A stretch of 24,837 nt of DNA. Origin: a virus. The stretch lies in IMG/VR virus record IMGVR_UViG_3300030099_001998, positions 1-24,837 of that record; one strand, given 5' to 3'. The notes below the pieces were generated by a model. That model saw nothing but the letters and a program-made list of their open reading frames with translations. It made no database searches and was not told the origin of the DNA. A program made the position numbers and the translations under genes. Of this stretch, positions 6,969 to 15,100 are shown piece after piece. The stretch's first letter is position 1; every line of letters begins with the position of its first letter.

Positions 6969-8593
6969 CCTAGTATGTTTTCTCTGCTTTTCATGTTAAC
7001 AGTTTCTTCTTGATACTCGTCTTTTTTAAAATAAGATTTTAAAATTTTAACACAGGTTACGCTTGGGTTAGATTTTTTATCATCAGATTCTTTTGGATAT
7101 CTTTTTCTACATACAAAGTCTTTATCTTGTATTTTGTACAGTGTTTTCATCAACACACCTGTTCTGTCTTCTTTCATCTTCCATTCTTTATTTTTTAAAA
7201 AATTAAAAAATTTACCCCACACAAAGTAAACATGTTCATCATCCATTAGTGTAGCTCCATTTTTAAATGATGTATGACTGTTAGCCAATACTTGGAATAC
7301 ATATTCATTTAAATATTCATGGAGTTTTTCCTCCTGACTAGTTCCCTCTGCTGGTTTAATTAAATCTACTTTACTAAATAATGCTGTTTGTATTTCAAAA
7401 AATTCTGAATTTTTTATTGTTGGTGGAACTATGTGTGCTTGTTCCATGAGCACACCTTTTAATTCTCTTTGATCTCTAAGTTTGTTTACATGGTTTGCAT
7501 GAACCTGAACTGTTTCACCTCCAGGTTTTTCTACTGTAAAATACCATTCTGGATTTGGTTTATAATCTATCTGTGTAAGATTACTTAACATTGGCCAGTT
7601 TTTCTTTTTGTCAGATGCAACACCAAACTTTCTTTTAACACAAACAGATTTTATGCAATGATTTACAATTGGTTTTTGGGAGCAAGTATGACCTTTGGTA
7701 TCTTTTCTCCATGCTTTAATTTTTAATTCTACTTTTCTATCGTCCCACTCTTGTGAGTATACAAAATAATTTCTAGCAGCTAGTATGACTTGTTTTTCCC
7801 AGTCATCTGCATATTTTTTTTTCGCAAAAACCATATAATTATATAGAAAACGATCTCTACCGTCACTTAATTTATTTTTAGTTAACGCTTGCAAACAAGG
7901 CGGACCATCTATAAACTCTTCTGCCCCACCTGTTAGTTCATCTCTAACCAGCGAGTTTGCAAATTCTTCTAGCTCACTTGCTGTTTTTATGTTTGCATCT
8001 ACAACTTTTAAAAATTGTTCTAACGTAAACTCTACTCCATCATGTGGATTAACTGCTACTCTTTCCGTTTTGTTATAGTATGGAAGATTTATAAAATTAC
8101 CATTAATAGGTATGCCATCTTCTGTTTGTCCTAATTCTGTTTGTTTTGGAAATATTTCTGTATTAGATTCTAATTCTAAAATAAATAAAAGTTTGTCTAA
8201 AAAATTTCTAATAACTGTAGCTTTAGTTTTTTCTTTTAAGAAAACATATAAATGTAAACCACCACTTTTTGATTTTACAGGTATGATTGGTAATTTTTTT
8301 TCAACAATAGTTTTTAAATATTTTCTTAAATTAAAATTTTTATAATCTGGATCTATATCTATTGCACCAAACTGTGCCATGCCATTGTCATCACATGGTT
8401 GAATACCAATAGACTTCCTGCCTTGTAAATGATCGATGTAATCTTTATCTGATATTGCATTTTGTGACCAACCGTAGTCTCCTGGTTTAAATTTTATTTT
8501 ACCAGTGTCAGGATCTTTGAAACCATTTTTAATGTTACAATATCCATAATTACGTTTAAGACCTGCAAATATTTCTATAAATTTGCTTTCCAT
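6965..8593 (-). CDS. Archaeo-eukaryotic-type (AEP) DNA primase, TOTE-like primase domain
   Basis: Probably makes primers for the phage polymerase. The 542-aa protein starts with an AEP catalytic core: motif I Asp79-x-Asp81 (AIDIDPDY), motif II Ser110-Gly-Gly-x-His114 (SKSGGLHLYVF) and the EIFPKQ (146-151) and GNFINLPYY (165-173) signatures typical of TOTE-conflict-type and phage AEP primases. A C-terminal primase domain follows with four cysteines, Cys233 (PPCLQAL), Cys304, Cys313 and Cys318, spaced like a zinc or Fe-S site. Residues 340-542 form a further domain I cannot name. No Walker motif is present, so it is not a primase-helicase fusion. Helicase activity would come from the next gene, coupled by ATGA. 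The start is the ATG at 8591-8593, 15 nt after a strong hairpin. Confidence 0.88.
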   Translation of the reverse strand: MESKFIEIFAGLKRNYGYCNIKNGFKDPDTGKIKFKPGDYGWSQNAISDKDYIDHLQGRKSIGIQPCDDNGMAQFGAIDIDPDYKNFNLRKYLKTIVEKKLPIIPVKSKSGGLHLYVFLKEKTKATVIRNFLDKLLFILELESNTEIFPKQTELGQTEDGIPINGNFINLPYYNKTERVAVNPHDGVEFTLEQFLKVVDANIKTASELEEFANSLVRDELTGGAEEFIDGPPCLQALTKNKLSDGRDRFLYNYMVFAKKKYADDWEKQVILAARNYFVYSQEWDDRKVELKIKAWRKDTKGHTCSQKPIVNHCIKSVCVKRKFGVASDKKKNWPMLSNLTQIDYKPNPEWYFTVEKPGGETVQVHANHVNKLRDQRELKGVLMEQAHIVPPTIKNSEFFEIQTALFSKVDLIKPAEGTSQEEKLHEYLNEYVFQVLANSHTSFKNGATLMDDEHVYFVWGKFFNFLKNKEWKMKEDRTGVLMKTLYKIQDKDFVCRKRYPKESDDKKSNPSVTCVKILKSYFKKDEYQEETVNMKSRENILG

Positions 8594-8606
8594 CTTTTAC
8601 TTTCTG

Positions 8607-8630
8607 TGTGGGCAGTGTTACCTGCCCACA
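8607..8630 (-). other. Perfect 9-bp intercistronic hairpin before the primase gene
   Basis: Within the 47-nt gap between the ssDNA-binding-like gene and the primase gene, TGTGGGCAG (8607-8615) and CTGCCCACA (8622-8630) pair perfectly around a 6-nt loop. It is GC-rich compared with its surroundings. In the direction of the operon it is followed by a purine-rich leader and no T-run, so it is not a classic intrinsic terminator for these genes. Read on the plus strand it is followed by GTTTTGTGATTT and could terminate antisense transcription. An mRNA processing or stability element, or partial attenuation between abundant binding protein and scarce primase, also fits. Confidence 0.7.
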
Positions 8631-8640
8631 GTTTTGTGAT

Positions 8641-9411
8641 TTAAAGTATTGATTTAGTTTGTTCTGGAGCATCACCATGCTTAACCTGAACATCACCCTT
8701 TGAAACACTTTGATTGAAAGCTCTCGCTTGAGAGTAAAGTTGTTCGTCCTGTACTGGACCAACTTTGCTAACTTCCCATCCAAACCAAGTGCCTTTATCA
8801 TTAGATTGCTGCACAGTTCTTAACTTGTAAATGTGGCTAAAAGCTGGCGGCTTGAACATACCATTTTTACCTTTTAATAATATCTGGTTAATCATGGTAT
8901 TCCATTTTCTACTAATTTTAAGTTGTGTTGATTTCATTGCGATCAACGCTGTTGATGGTGTACTACCTTCACAAATAATAACAAAATGGTTTGCTGTTTT
9001 TTCAACATAGGTACCACTTGGTAATCTATCTTTGTAATCAGCTCCTCTTGTTGTTTGTGATAGGATATCACTAGATGATGGATGTATTGCAACTGGTGCC
9101 GTTGGCCCAGTTCCTCTGTCGTTCCATTCTATGTACTCTAACTTATAGTGACATGGAATAACAGTTATCCCTTTTTCTCCATCATATAATTCAGAAGTTA
9201 CTGTATTGATAATCATGCCAGGTTCTGCACCTTCAACATACTTACCTTCTCTCTTGTTTACTTCTGGGGACAATTGTCCCAATACTTTTAAAAAGGGTAG
9301 CGCTAAATCTTCTTGAGATAAATCACCAACACCTTTTCCTGCATCAGCTTCAAATGTAGTTGTAGCCAAAGCATTGTTTTTCTTTTCTGTCATTGCTTGT
9401 TCTTTGCTCAT
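8641..9411 (-). CDS. Putative single-stranded DNA-binding / recombination-associated phage protein
   Basis: 256 aa, soluble, no enzyme motif. It has the LALPFLKVLGQLSPEV opening and the extended beta-rich middle (GITVIPCHYKLEYIEW, TYVEKTANHFVIICEG, LKISRKWNTMINQI) of a protein type regularly found just upstream of phage primase or polymerase genes. That type is often annotated as ssDNA-binding or recombination-associated. The C-terminal 40 residues are polar and probably disordered, but lack the acidic tip of classical SSB. GAGGAAA, spanning the stop codon of the previous gene, serves as ribosome binding site for ATG 9409-9411; a second in-frame ATG lies six codons later. The assignment rests on position and general resemblance. 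Confidence 0.6.
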   Translation of the reverse strand: MSKEQAMTEKKNNALATTTFEADAGKGVGDLSQEDLALPFLKVLGQLSPEVNKREGKYVEGAEPGMIINTVTSELYDGEKGITVIPCHYKLEYIEWNDRGTGPTAPVAIHPSSSDILSQTTRGADYKDRLPSGTYVEKTANHFVIICEGSTPSTALIAMKSTQLKISRKWNTMINQILLKGKNGMFKPPAFSHIYKLRTVQQSNDKGTWFGWEVSKVGPVQDEQLYSQARAFNQSVSKGDVQVKHGDAPEQTKSIL

Positions 9412-9416
9412 CGTTC

Positions 9417-9962
9417 TTATTTCCTCGTTAGTTTGGTTCGGTTTCCTGCGAACACGTTAAATAGTTCTGTGGGCATATCATCACCTTTTTCGATACGCTC
9501 ACGAACTAAGGCTTTCAGAGTCATGGGTTCAACTTTTAGTTTTTGAACCGGTTCGAACCCATGCTCCTTGGCAAGGCTTGCATAATCGCTCGCCTTGTTA
9601 TCTTCGTTACGACCAAAGGAAACGGTCACTTCATTCTTGATGATGTTACCTAAGTCGTTATCTCGAAGCCATTTAAATGCCTCTTCTTTTTTTGCTTCTG
9701 TTATTGAGGCACCGTAGACGGGTTTAACTTCTATTGCTGATCCGTCTGCTAATTTCATTGTTTTTAAATTCATCTCTTGCATCATATTTGGTATGACTTC
9801 TCCTGAGATGTAATTCATTTCAGATTTTAATTTTTTTAAATAATCCTCTGTATCTTTTATTTGATCCTCCAAGTTTTTTAATTTTACTACTTGTGATGAT
9901 AGTGCTTTACCATCATCAATACTTGTTAGACTTTCTTGTTTATCTTTTTCAAAATCAATCAT
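9417..9962 (-). CDS. Conserved phage protein with N-terminal coiled coil, early/replication operon
   Basis: 181 aa, unknown function. Residues about 25-52 form a heptad-like coiled coil (VVKLKNLEDQIKDTEDYLKK). A conserved mixed domain follows with the pattern MKLADGSAIEVKPVYGASI, AFKWLRDNDLGNIIKNEVTV and PMTLKALVRERIEKG. I recall this pattern from proteins in the replication regions of many podo- and siphophages, without an agreed role. It ends in a basic tail. The start overlaps the previous gene by 8 nt, and a 5-nt spacer containing part of the next SD separates it from the ssDNA-binding-like gene. It may partner that protein or act early against the host. Confidence 0.7.
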   Translation of the reverse strand: MIDFEKDKQESLTSIDDGKALSSQVVKLKNLEDQIKDTEDYLKKLKSEMNYISGEVIPNMMQEMNLKTMKLADGSAIEVKPVYGASITEAKKEEAFKWLRDNDLGNIIKNEVTVSFGRNEDNKASDYASLAKEHGFEPVQKLKVEPMTLKALVRERIEKGDDMPTELFNVFAGNRTKLTRK

Positions 9963-10311
9963 CTATTTCTCCTTTCTCGTAAAGATTAATTGAAATAGGA
10001 TAATATCTTCTTTCTTGCTTATCCCATTTTAGTAAGTTGTATTTGCCATTTGTAATGTCCGATACAACTGAACATGCAACACCTATGATTGCAGGATCTC
10101 CAGTTAGTAATAAATAATCTTCTGGTTTATAATCTCGTAGCATTTTACGTAGTTTAAAAACCAGTGGACCAGGTGATAAAATAATTTGAGACGTCTCTGG
10201 TAATAAAACCTTTAACGTACCAAACTCAGATGCTCCTATAATATTAATTTTAGGACGGCCATCTCTTGTTCCTGGTATATCCTGTAAAACGTATACAAAA
10301 TTTTTATTCAT
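9955..10311 (-). CDS. Conserved phage protein, first gene of the replication operon
   Basis: 118 aa, unknown function. It is small and soluble with a compact alpha/beta pattern (FVYVLQDIPGTRDGRPKINI, YLLLTGDPAIIGVACSVVSD, KYNLLKWDKQERRYYPISI). Nothing in it points to an enzyme. The GDPAIIGVACSVV segment resembles conserved hypothetical proteins of marine phages that sit at the head of replication clusters. The ATG at 10309-10311 follows an AAGAAAG ribosome-binding-like stretch and lies about 10 nt after the expected start of a weak leftward promoter. It overlaps the next gene by 8 nt. As the first and probably earliest expressed gene it could be regulatory, but the sequence shows no DNA-binding motif I can name. 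Confidence 0.7.
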   Translation of the reverse strand: MNKNFVYVLQDIPGTRDGRPKINIIGASEFGTLKVLLPETSQIILSPGPLVFKLRKMLRDYKPEDYLLLTGDPAIIGVACSVVSDITNGKYNLLKWDKQERRYYPISINLYEKGEIDD

Positions 10312-10318
10312 AACTTTC

Positions 10319-10349
10319 TTGACAATAGATTTAGTTTATCCTATATAAT
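10319..10349 (+). promoter_or_regulatory. Strong sigma70-like promoter for the SNF2 helicase gene
   Basis: Consensus TTGACA at 10319-10324 and consensus TATAAT at 10344-10349 are 19 nt apart. A TATATA at 10342-10347 gives the more usual 17-nt spacing. Transcription would begin near 10356 and leave a leader of about 22 nt before the ATG at 10378. This is the best promoter-like match in the window and the only one facing right. Confidence 0.75.
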
Positions 10350-10356
10350 ATGTCAA
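10328..10356 (-). promoter_or_regulatory. Weaker leftward promoter overlapping the helicase promoter
   Basis: On the minus strand a consensus TTGACA occupies 10356-10351, and after 17 nt a poor -10 (TAAATC, 10333-10328) follows. Transcription would start near 10321, about 10 nt before the first replication gene. The core lies within the span of the rightward promoter, so the two could not be occupied by RNA polymerase at once. The -35 is convincing and the -10 is not. Confidence 0.45.
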
Positions 10357-10377
10357 TAGAAAGAAAAATTAAAAATT

Positions 10378-11811
10378 ATGAATTACAAGTTTAAGACGAA
10401 GCCATTTGCGCATCAGTTGAAAGCGTTAGAAATATCTCACAATAAAGAGGTTTTCGCCTATTTTATGGAGATGGGTACAGGTAAATCAAAGGTTCTAATA
10501 GACAATGTATCCATGTTGTACGATGCGGGTAAAATCAATGGTGTTCTAATTGTGGCACCAAAGGGTGTTTATAAAAACTGGGCAAACTCAGAAATACCTA
10601 CACATATGGTGGACCACATAGATAAAAAAGTAGTGGTTTGGCAGTCGTTAATTAACGAAAAACAACAAAAAAAATTAAACACACTGTTTGAAACTGGTGA
10701 AGACTTGCATGTTTTAGTAATGAATGTTGAAGCACTATCAACTAAAAAGGGTTTTCAGTTTGCAGTTAAGTTTTTATCAGCACACAAAGCTTTGACAGCT
10801 ATTGATGAATCTACAACTATAAAAAATCCTGGTGCAAAAAGAACAAAAAATATTTTAATGTTGTCAAAGTTTAGTAAATACAAAAGAATACTTACAGGGT
10901 CTCCCGTAACTAAATCACCACTAGATTTATATACACAGTGTCAGTTCCTTGATCCTTGGTTATTGGGTGAACAATCGTATTACAGTTTTAGAACACGATA
11001 TGCCATAATGAAAACTGCAAATTTTAGCGGTAGATCTGTGCAAATAGTCGTTGGATACAGAAACTTGCCTGAACTATCAGAAAAAATAAAACCTTTTTCA
11101 TACAGAGTCTTAAAAGATGATTGTTTAGATTTACCAGATAAAACATACATGAAACGTATTATTCAACTAACAGATGAACAAAATAAAATTTATAAACAAA
11201 TGAAACAACAAGCGTTAGCCGTGTTAAATGGTAAAATGTTAACAACTAAAAATGTTGTAACTCAACTTATGAGACTTCAACAAATTACATCAGGTCATTT
11301 TACTTCTGATGATGGTGAGATACAGGTAGTAAAAAATAATCGTATTAAAGAACTTATTAACATCTTAGATGAGATTAGTGGAAAAGTTGTAATATGGGCA
11401 CATTGGAGGTACGACATACAAACAATTGTAGAACATCTAAAAAAAGAATATGGGGATAACTCTGTAGTAACATATTATGGTGATACATCTGATGAAGATA
11501 GACAGAAAGCAATACGTGAAATACAAAACCCAGACAGTGAGGTTAGATTTATTGTAGGCACACCACAGACAGCTGGTTTTGGTATTACGTTAACAGGTGC
11601 ATCAACCATGGTTTATTACTCTAACGGATATGATTTAGAAAAACGTCAACAGTCTGAAGCTAGAATAGATCGTATTGGTCAAACTAAAAACATGACCTAC
11701 ATCGATATTATTTGTGAAAAGACGGTTGATGAAAGAATTGTTCACGCACTTCGTAGAAAAGTTAATATTGCAACAGAGATAATGGGAGAGGAGCTTAAAG
11801 AGTGGATATGA
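10378..11811 (+). CDS. SNF2-type superfamily 2 helicase/ATPase
   Basis: 477 aa, the only long gene on the plus strand. All SF2/SNF2 motifs are seen in order: Q-like HQLKAL at 12-17, Walker A GTGKS at 33-37, motif Ia IVAPKGVYKNW at 58-68, motif II Asp143-Glu144-Ser-Thr, motif III LTGSPVTKSPLDLY at 172-185, motif IV near VVIWAHW at 337-343, motif V GTPQTAGFGITLTGAS at 394-409 and motif VI QQSEARIDRIGQ at 424-435. DEST replaces the usual DEAH/DEGH box. SNF2-type phage proteins translocate on duplex DNA and are found in replication or recombination modules. This copy has the two RecA-like lobes and little else. It has its own promoter facing away from the replication operon. A role in replication fork remodelling, displacing host proteins or late switching is inference. 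Confidence 0.95.
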   Translation: MNYKFKTKPFAHQLKALEISHNKEVFAYFMEMGTGKSKVLIDNVSMLYDAGKINGVLIVAPKGVYKNWANSEIPTHMVDHIDKKVVVWQSLINEKQQKKLNTLFETGEDLHVLVMNVEALSTKKGFQFAVKFLSAHKALTAIDESTTIKNPGAKRTKNILMLSKFSKYKRILTGSPVTKSPLDLYTQCQFLDPWLLGEQSYYSFRTRYAIMKTANFSGRSVQIVVGYRNLPELSEKIKPFSYRVLKDDCLDLPDKTYMKRIIQLTDEQNKIYKQMKQQALAVLNGKMLTTKNVVTQLMRLQQITSGHFTSDDGEIQVVKNNRIKELINILDEISGKVVIWAHWRYDIQTIVEHLKKEYGDNSVVTYYGDTSDEDRQKAIREIQNPDSEVRFIVGTPQTAGFGITLTGASTMVYYSNGYDLEKRQQSEARIDRIGQTKNMTYIDIICEKTVDERIVHALRRKVNIATEIMGEELKEWI

Positions 11812-11873
11812 TGGTCATGTTAGCACTTACTATAGCTATTTTAGCTGTAATGTTTATTAATTCAGCGTCTTAA
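11808..11873 (+). CDS. Possible 21-aa hydrophobic micropeptide coupled to the helicase gene
   Basis: An ATG at 11808-11810 overlaps the helicase stop codon (ATGA) and opens a 21-codon frame ending in TAA at 11871-11873. The peptide is MMVMLALTIAILAVMFINSA plus Ser: one uninterrupted membrane-helix-length stretch with no charge. The coupling matches other junctions in this genome, and three of the first four codons are ATG. Against it: very short frames arise easily in AT-rich DNA and there is no homology I can cite. If real it would be a single-span membrane micropeptide. Confidence 0.4.
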   Translation: MMVMLALTIAILAVMFINSAS

Positions 11874-11900
11874 TTTTAGGGGTACCTAGGTATCCTAAAA
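11874..11900. repeat. Imperfect palindrome between convergent genes
   Basis: Arms TTTTAGG (11874-11880) and CCTAAAA (11894-11900) flank a perfect 10-bp palindrome TACCTAGGTA (11883-11892), with one bulged G and a possible G-T pair. It begins immediately after the stop codon of the putative micropeptide. It could form a hairpin on either strand, yet neither side has a clear T-run, so it may be a protein-binding site or an RNA end-protecting structure rather than a terminator. Confidence 0.55.
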
Positions 11901-11908
11901 AGTAAAAG

Positions 11909-11918
11909 AGAGGCCTCT
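11909..11918. repeat. Perfect 10-bp palindrome AGAGGCCTCT
   Basis: The second of three consecutive palindromes in the 65-nt convergent zone. On the minus strand it is followed by CTTTTACTTTTT, so with a minimal loop it might assist termination of the leftward virion transcript before it enters the helicase gene in antisense. It is short and could alternatively be a protein site. Confidence 0.4.
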
Positions 11919-11921
11919 ACG

Positions 11922-11940
11922 GCCATTTAAATGGCTTTTT
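11922..11940 (+). terminator. Intrinsic terminator of the helicase unit
   Basis: The perfect palindrome GCCATTTAAATGGC (11922-11935) can fold into a 5-bp stem with a TTAA loop and runs straight into TTTTT (11936-11940). This is the form of a rho-independent terminator for rightward transcription. The T-run overlaps the stop codon of the leftward 72-aa gene, so the two convergent units end against each other. Confidence 0.6.
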
Positions 11941-12157
11941 ATTTGTAAAAAATAGTGAAAAGAGACAAAAGTAGCATTCCTAGACCTCCAAGCAACCAGT
12001 AGAGTAATCTGTCTACTTTGCCATGAATTTTGTCGATATCTTGATGCATGTGTTTAAGATGATTGTTCTTAATAGAACTAACCTCACGTTTTAATCCTGT
12101 AATATAGCCATACAAAGCTATAATGTGTTCACCCGTTGTTTTAGGTTCTTTTGCCAT
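11939..12157 (-). CDS. 72-aa coiled-coil protein with C-terminal membrane helix (XhlA/holin-associated-like)
   Basis: The soluble N-terminal two-thirds forms an amphipathic helix (TGLKREVSSIKNNHLKHMHQ, then DIDKIHGKVDRLL), and residues about 52-70 (LLYWLLGGLGMLLLSLFTIF) form one membrane span ending almost at the C-terminus. This resembles the haemolysin XhlA-like family, which cooperates with holins in phage lysis. The similarity is one of layout and of the KVDRLLYWLLGG junction, so the family call is tentative. It is the last gene of the virion operon, coupled by a TAATG overlap to the 1318-aa gene. A C-tail-anchored inner membrane protein at the end of the late operon fits a lysis accessory role. 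Confidence 0.65.
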   Translation of the reverse strand: MAKEPKTTGEHIIALYGYITGLKREVSSIKNNHLKHMHQDIDKIHGKVDRLLYWLLGGLGMLLLSLFTIFYK

Positions 12158-15100
12158 TATCCTAATCCCCTTTGACGTAGTCTGATTGCTTTTTCTGATG
12201 GTGATAATAAAGCCTCTTCAGTTGGTGTCAAGCCAGTTTGTGCCACGGCTGCCGGTTGCACAGGTGGTGTAACCACAACTGGGTTAGGTTGTGGTGTTGG
12301 CTGAACTCTACTTTGATCTAGACTTGGTTGTTGTGTAGGTAAGAAGTCCTTTAGTTCTAATCTGTTTGGATTATCTAAACTTTGATTAGCAAAAGCATTT
12401 CTTATTTCACCTATTATTTGAGAAGCTTCAGCAAATGGGTTTGGTCTACCTGTTTGTTCAGAAATTTTAGCAAATCTTCTTTGTATATTTTCTGAAACTT
12501 CATAAGGTTTGAATTGACCAGCTAATAACCTTGCTGGGGTAGTTGTTGATATTCCTCTTTCATCAAATAGTTGACCTATATCTTCATCTTTTAATCCTAA
12601 TGTTTTTGCACCTTTTAATCTTTTACGAGCTTCTCTTTCAACTTCAAATAATTGTCGGTTGGCTATAAAATATCTCTCTATGACATCTCTTGGAGTTTTA
12701 ACTTCTCCTGATAATACACCTTCTTGACCTCCAGTAAATAATTGTCTTGCCTGTCTTTGACCTCTTTGCAATCTGTATATTTCAAAACCTAAACCTTTTT
12801 TAGGATCTATTTTTTCTAATCTCCAACCAAACACACCTGCAAGCTCATCAGGTATTTCATAGATAGTAGGTCCTTTACCAGGTTTACCTGTGATTGCTTT
12901 TGCTGTTCTTTCAAAAGCACCTGTTGAAGGTAATAAAGTTTTTGCTAAATGTTTTGATATAATTGCAACTTTTTCTGGTGTTGGTGTTTGTTCGTTATAT
13001 AATCTGACACCCTCATTAGTAACACCGTTTCTTGTAACGATATCTAAAAAAGCCTCAGTATAAATAGACTCAGAGACAAACGGAGAAGCTGCTTTTCCTG
13101 CTGCTACTGCAATACCTCTGATAAAGGATGGAATAAGTTGTTCTTCATCTTCTATACCTCTTTGTACCTCACGTAAAACATCTTGAAAAGGTTGTGTAAC
13201 AGTATCATAAACATTGTTTTGACTATAATTAATGTAATAAAGATTTGGATCATCTGGTTTTCTTACCCAAAACTTTTGACCTGATGCTGCCCATGGTGCT
13301 ACAAAGTCATTAGCTGCATCAGCTTCTTTTTGACTAACTCCAAAGATTGCTTGTGATCCTTTAATCAGTCCATATGGTAAAACTGCACCCATAAATGCAA
13401 ATCCAATAAGTCTCTCTAAACCAAAAGCTCTTGTTGCTGGATTTTTAAGATCCTTTAATGCTTGCTCTACAATTCCAACGCTTGTTCTAAACATTTCAGA
13501 TGACCAAGACATGAAATTACCAAAAGGTGATGCACGCATGGCTCTAACAAATTCTCCAACTCTTGCATAGTTAGGTATGGTATTTTTAACAATATCAGCT
13601 GCCTCTTCTTCAATTTCTTTTACAGTTTTACTTATTCCAAATTTTTCATATGCTTTTTGTCTTTTACCAAACTCCACCTCATAATTTATTACCTTCCAAA
13701 AATCATCCTCTGCCACATATAAATCTTGCGCTGTCTCAGCTGTTTTCTTTATGCCTTTGCCAACTCTACCTAGTTTTCTAAGTATTCCTCCTAATACTTT
13801 ATCTGTAGCAATGTTACCCTCACCAATACGAACATCTTTCATTAAGTTTCTAAGATCTCCAAGCCTAGTGTTTGTATTAACAACTCCTAATTCTAAATAT
13901 TTTCTATATCTTTCATTAGATAAAGGTTGTCTTAGACCTACTTGAACAGATGCTCCAGCTCTTCTCATAGCTTCAAAAAATAATTTTGGATCTCTAACTA
14001 ACGTTCCTAAGTTTCCATTAGCTACCGTGAACGCCCCTGAACTTAAAAAGTTTCTAATGTGTGTAGGCACAGATAAAATTGTTTTTGCATATTGTGCACC
14101 AGCCTTTGGTGTTAATAATAAATTACGATAACCCCAAGATAAAGTTTTACCTATAAAACCGCCTGACTCTCCTCTTAAAAAATTTCTAAAATTAGATACG
14201 TTTGTAAAACCCTCTGCTATAGCTCTATCAGTAAAAGTTCCTTTTAATCTATTTACTAAAATACCATTTTTAAAAAACTCCTCTAAATATGTATCAACAG
14301 GCACGATATCAGCGTTAGGCCCAAAAGCTTTTTGTGCCTCTAAAGGAGATGAAAAAAAGAAACCTTGTCTACCAACCTCTTTAGATCCTGCTGCTTTTAA
14401 TGCCTCATCCGCATCTAATATTTCATCAAAAAGTTGATTTTTTCTAGCTGTCATTGATAATCGATTTACTGCTTCAAAAATAGAATGACGTGCATCTTCA
14501 ACTTCTCCAAATAATTTTCTAAATGTTTTACTTCCCTTACCAATAACTTGAAGCTCTTTTATTCCACCCTTTATATTTTTTTCTAATGTTTGTTTAAATG
14601 TTTTAATGTTAAAAGGGTCTTGTGCACCTTGTGTTAAATTTTCATATGAAAAAAATGGTCCTTTTAAAGGGTCTGAACTTGGAGACTTACCTTCAACTTG
14701 TCTTATAATTCTATTAACTAATCCTTTTGCGTATTCATCTGTTAATTCAACACCATTTTTTCTTCCATATCTTTGAAATAATTTTACTGCTTGATTTATG
14801 TCCTGTGTTGTAGGTTTAAATTTTGTTAAAAGATTAGCCTCCTTATTATCAAAAATTTCATAAGTGCTACCTAAATAATCTTTAACTCTTTTACCCATGA
14901 TTTGTTTTAAATCTTGTTTTATGCCAGCGGGTAAATCTTGTCTTGCAGCTGGTCCTTCAGCTGTAATATTTAATAATTTAGCCATGTAACCACGTGATTT
15001 TGTTAGTGCAGAAAAAATATTATCAATATTTTTTTGTGATCCACCGGCTTCTGTTATTTTTTTTGCAATAGATTTAGATAAATTTGGGTCTAAACGTAAT

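Noticed and set aside
8556-8801. 81-codon minus-strand frame
   Set aside because: It overlaps the end of the ssDNA-binding-like gene, the hairpin and the primase start in another frame; the product has no coherent features.
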